From Alphaproteobacteria bacterium (GTDB lineage: Bacteria; Pseudomonadota; Alphaproteobacteria; RF32; CAG-239), in NCBI GenBank assembly GCA_003542415.1, contig DPKR01000135.1, positions 1 through 5,304 of the forward strand: 5,304 nucleotides of DNA, read 5' to 3'. The position numbers and the translations under genes are program-made. Shown here one piece after another: positions 4,357 through 5,304 of the stretch (its first letter is position 1; the number at the start of each line of letters is the position of its first letter). A model generated the notes under the pieces. It made no database searches, was not told the DNA's origin, and saw only the letters and a program-made list of their open reading frames with translations.

Positions 4357-5304
4357 TTATTTGTTTTGAGCCTGAATGGCGGTGATGGCAATGGTGCCTA
4401 AAATGTCTTCAACCAAAGCGCCGCGCGATAAATCGTTAATCGGGGCATTTAAGCCTTGCAAAACAGGGCCGTAAGCCTCGCATCCGCCAAGTCTTTGAAG
4501 GAGTTTGTAGCTGATGTTGCCGGTGTTCAAATCAGGCACAATCAAAACTCTTGCATTGCCCGCAACTTCGCTTTGAGGTGCTTTTTTGGAAGCTACCGTC
4601 ATATCAAGTGCCGCATCGGCTTGTAACTCGCCATCGATTTTGATGTTTAATTTGTTATATGGTTCTGTTTTAAGAGTTTCCAAAGCTAAAGCTGTTGCGG
4701 CTTTGACCTTTTCAACATCTTCGCCTTTGCCGGAGCCTTTTGTTGAGTAAGAAAGCATGGCAACTTTTGGTTCAATGCCGAACATAATAGCAGATGTTGC
4801 TGCCGTCACGGCAATGTCAGCCAGCTCTTTTTCGCTCGGTTTGATCACCAAACCGCAGTCAGACAAGATAAACGGTGTGCCGTTTGAGACCATAATGAAA
4901 AATGATGAAACGCCCATATTCGGGTTTTTAGATTTGATGATTTGCAGCGCAGGGCGGACCGTGTCAGCCGTTGAGTGATTAGCACCCGAAACCATGCCGT
5001 CTGCATGGCCGGATTTCATCATCAATGTGCCGAAATAGTTGTAGTTCAAAGCGGTTTTCTGAGCTTCTTCAAGGCTCATACCTTTGGCTTTTCTGAGTTC
5101 AAATAAAAGATTGGTATATTCTTCTAAATGTTCTGACTTTTCAGGTTCAATCACCTTGATACCATCTAAAGACCAACCTTTTTTTGCAAAAAAGTCTTTG
5201 ATTGTTTGAGGGTTGCCTAAAACAATAGGTTTTGCAACATTGTTTTGAACAGCCAAATATGCGGCTTGAAGCACACGCTCATCTTCGCCTTCGGGCAAAA
5301 CAAT
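4357..5304 (-). CDS. pta: Phosphate acetyltransferase, 5' end outside the window
   Basis: The last 315 residues of a phosphotransacetylase, which converts acetyl-CoA plus phosphate into acetyl phosphate plus CoA and feeds AckA. The reading frame stays open to the window edge. A TTG at 5298-5296 encodes Leu of the conserved IVLPEGEDERVL strand, so it is not the start; the true one lies beyond 5304. Visible motifs, numbered from the first visible residue, are SGHADGMVSGANHSTADTV (98-116) with RPAL next, LSDCGLVIKPSEKELADIA (147-165), AMLSYSTKGSG (182-192), KIDGELQADAA (222-232), and GPVLQGLNAPINDLSRGALV (279-298). Ser293, Arg294 and Asp300 match the CoA and catalytic residues S309, R310 and D316 of the Methanosarcina enzyme. 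DLSRG and GPVLQGLN separate it from phosphate butyryltransferase and from the Pta-like tail of malic enzyme. Whether a longer N-terminal domain exists cannot be seen. Confidence 0.95.
   Translation of the reverse strand: MVLPEGEDERVLQAAYLAVQNNVAKPIVLGNPQTIKDFFAKKGWSLDGIKVIEPEKSEHLEEYTNLLFELRKAKGMSLEEAQKTALNYNYFGTLMMKSGHADGMVSGANHSTADTVRPALQIIKSKNPNMGVSSFFIMVSNGTPFILSDCGLVIKPSEKELADIAVTAATSAIMFGIEPKVAMLSYSTKGSGKGEDVEKVKAATALALETLKTEPYNKLNIKIDGELQADAALDMTVASKKAPQSEVAGNARVLIVPDLNTGNISYKLLQRLGGCEAYGPVLQGLNAPINDLSRGALVEDILGTIAITAIQAQNK

Noticed and set aside
5296..5298. TTG as the start codon of pta
   Set aside because: The codons before it (ATT GTT) continue the conserved IVLPEG strand of phosphotransacetylases, so the leucine is internal and the gene runs past the window.

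Overview
The window looks like a piece of an AT-rich alphaproteobacterial chromosome. The ribosomal protein S4 and IHF-alpha sequences are of alphaproteobacterial type. The order ihfA, a cysteine-free MerR-type regulator, then tRNA-Pro(GGG) is one I recall from many alphaproteobacteria. Together with a pta-ackA acetate pathway, the low G+C hints at a host-associated or fermentative member, such as the uncultured gut lineages, but that placement is an inference.

Layout: (1) Positions 1-881, minus strand: ihfA, then the MerR-type gene (TTG start, ribosome binding site overlapping the ihfA stop), then tRNA-Pro with encoded CCA. Half of a terminator stem sits at the window edge. (2) Positions 882-1140: a divergent AT-rich intergenic region with two inverted repeats, a strong sigma70-type promoter (TTTACA, 17 bp, TATAGT) and a structured leader of about 95 nt before rpsD. 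(3) Positions 1141-1820: rpsD on the plus strand, closed by a strong intrinsic terminator. (4) Positions 1821-3147: a small plus-strand cassette of unrecognised genes enclosed by terminators. It holds a 335-residue cysteine-free, partly disordered cytoplasmic protein, a 27-codon GTG-started hydrophobic mini-ORF behind a near-perfect Shine-Dalgarno, and an overlapping 65-residue protein with one C-terminal membrane segment. (5) Positions 3119-5304, minus strand: pta (5' end outside the window) and ackA, 15 nt apart, ending at a shared bidirectional terminator.

How the genes work together: ihfA, rpsD and the tRNA are housekeeping genes for DNA architecture and translation. Pta and AckA together convert acetyl-CoA and phosphate via acetyl phosphate to acetate, making ATP. 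The 1.3-kb cassette between rpsD and ackA is the only part without a recognisable function, and it is the best candidate for something undescribed. The sequence gives no direct evidence of what it does. No mobile-element genes, CRISPR arrays or large repeats are visible.
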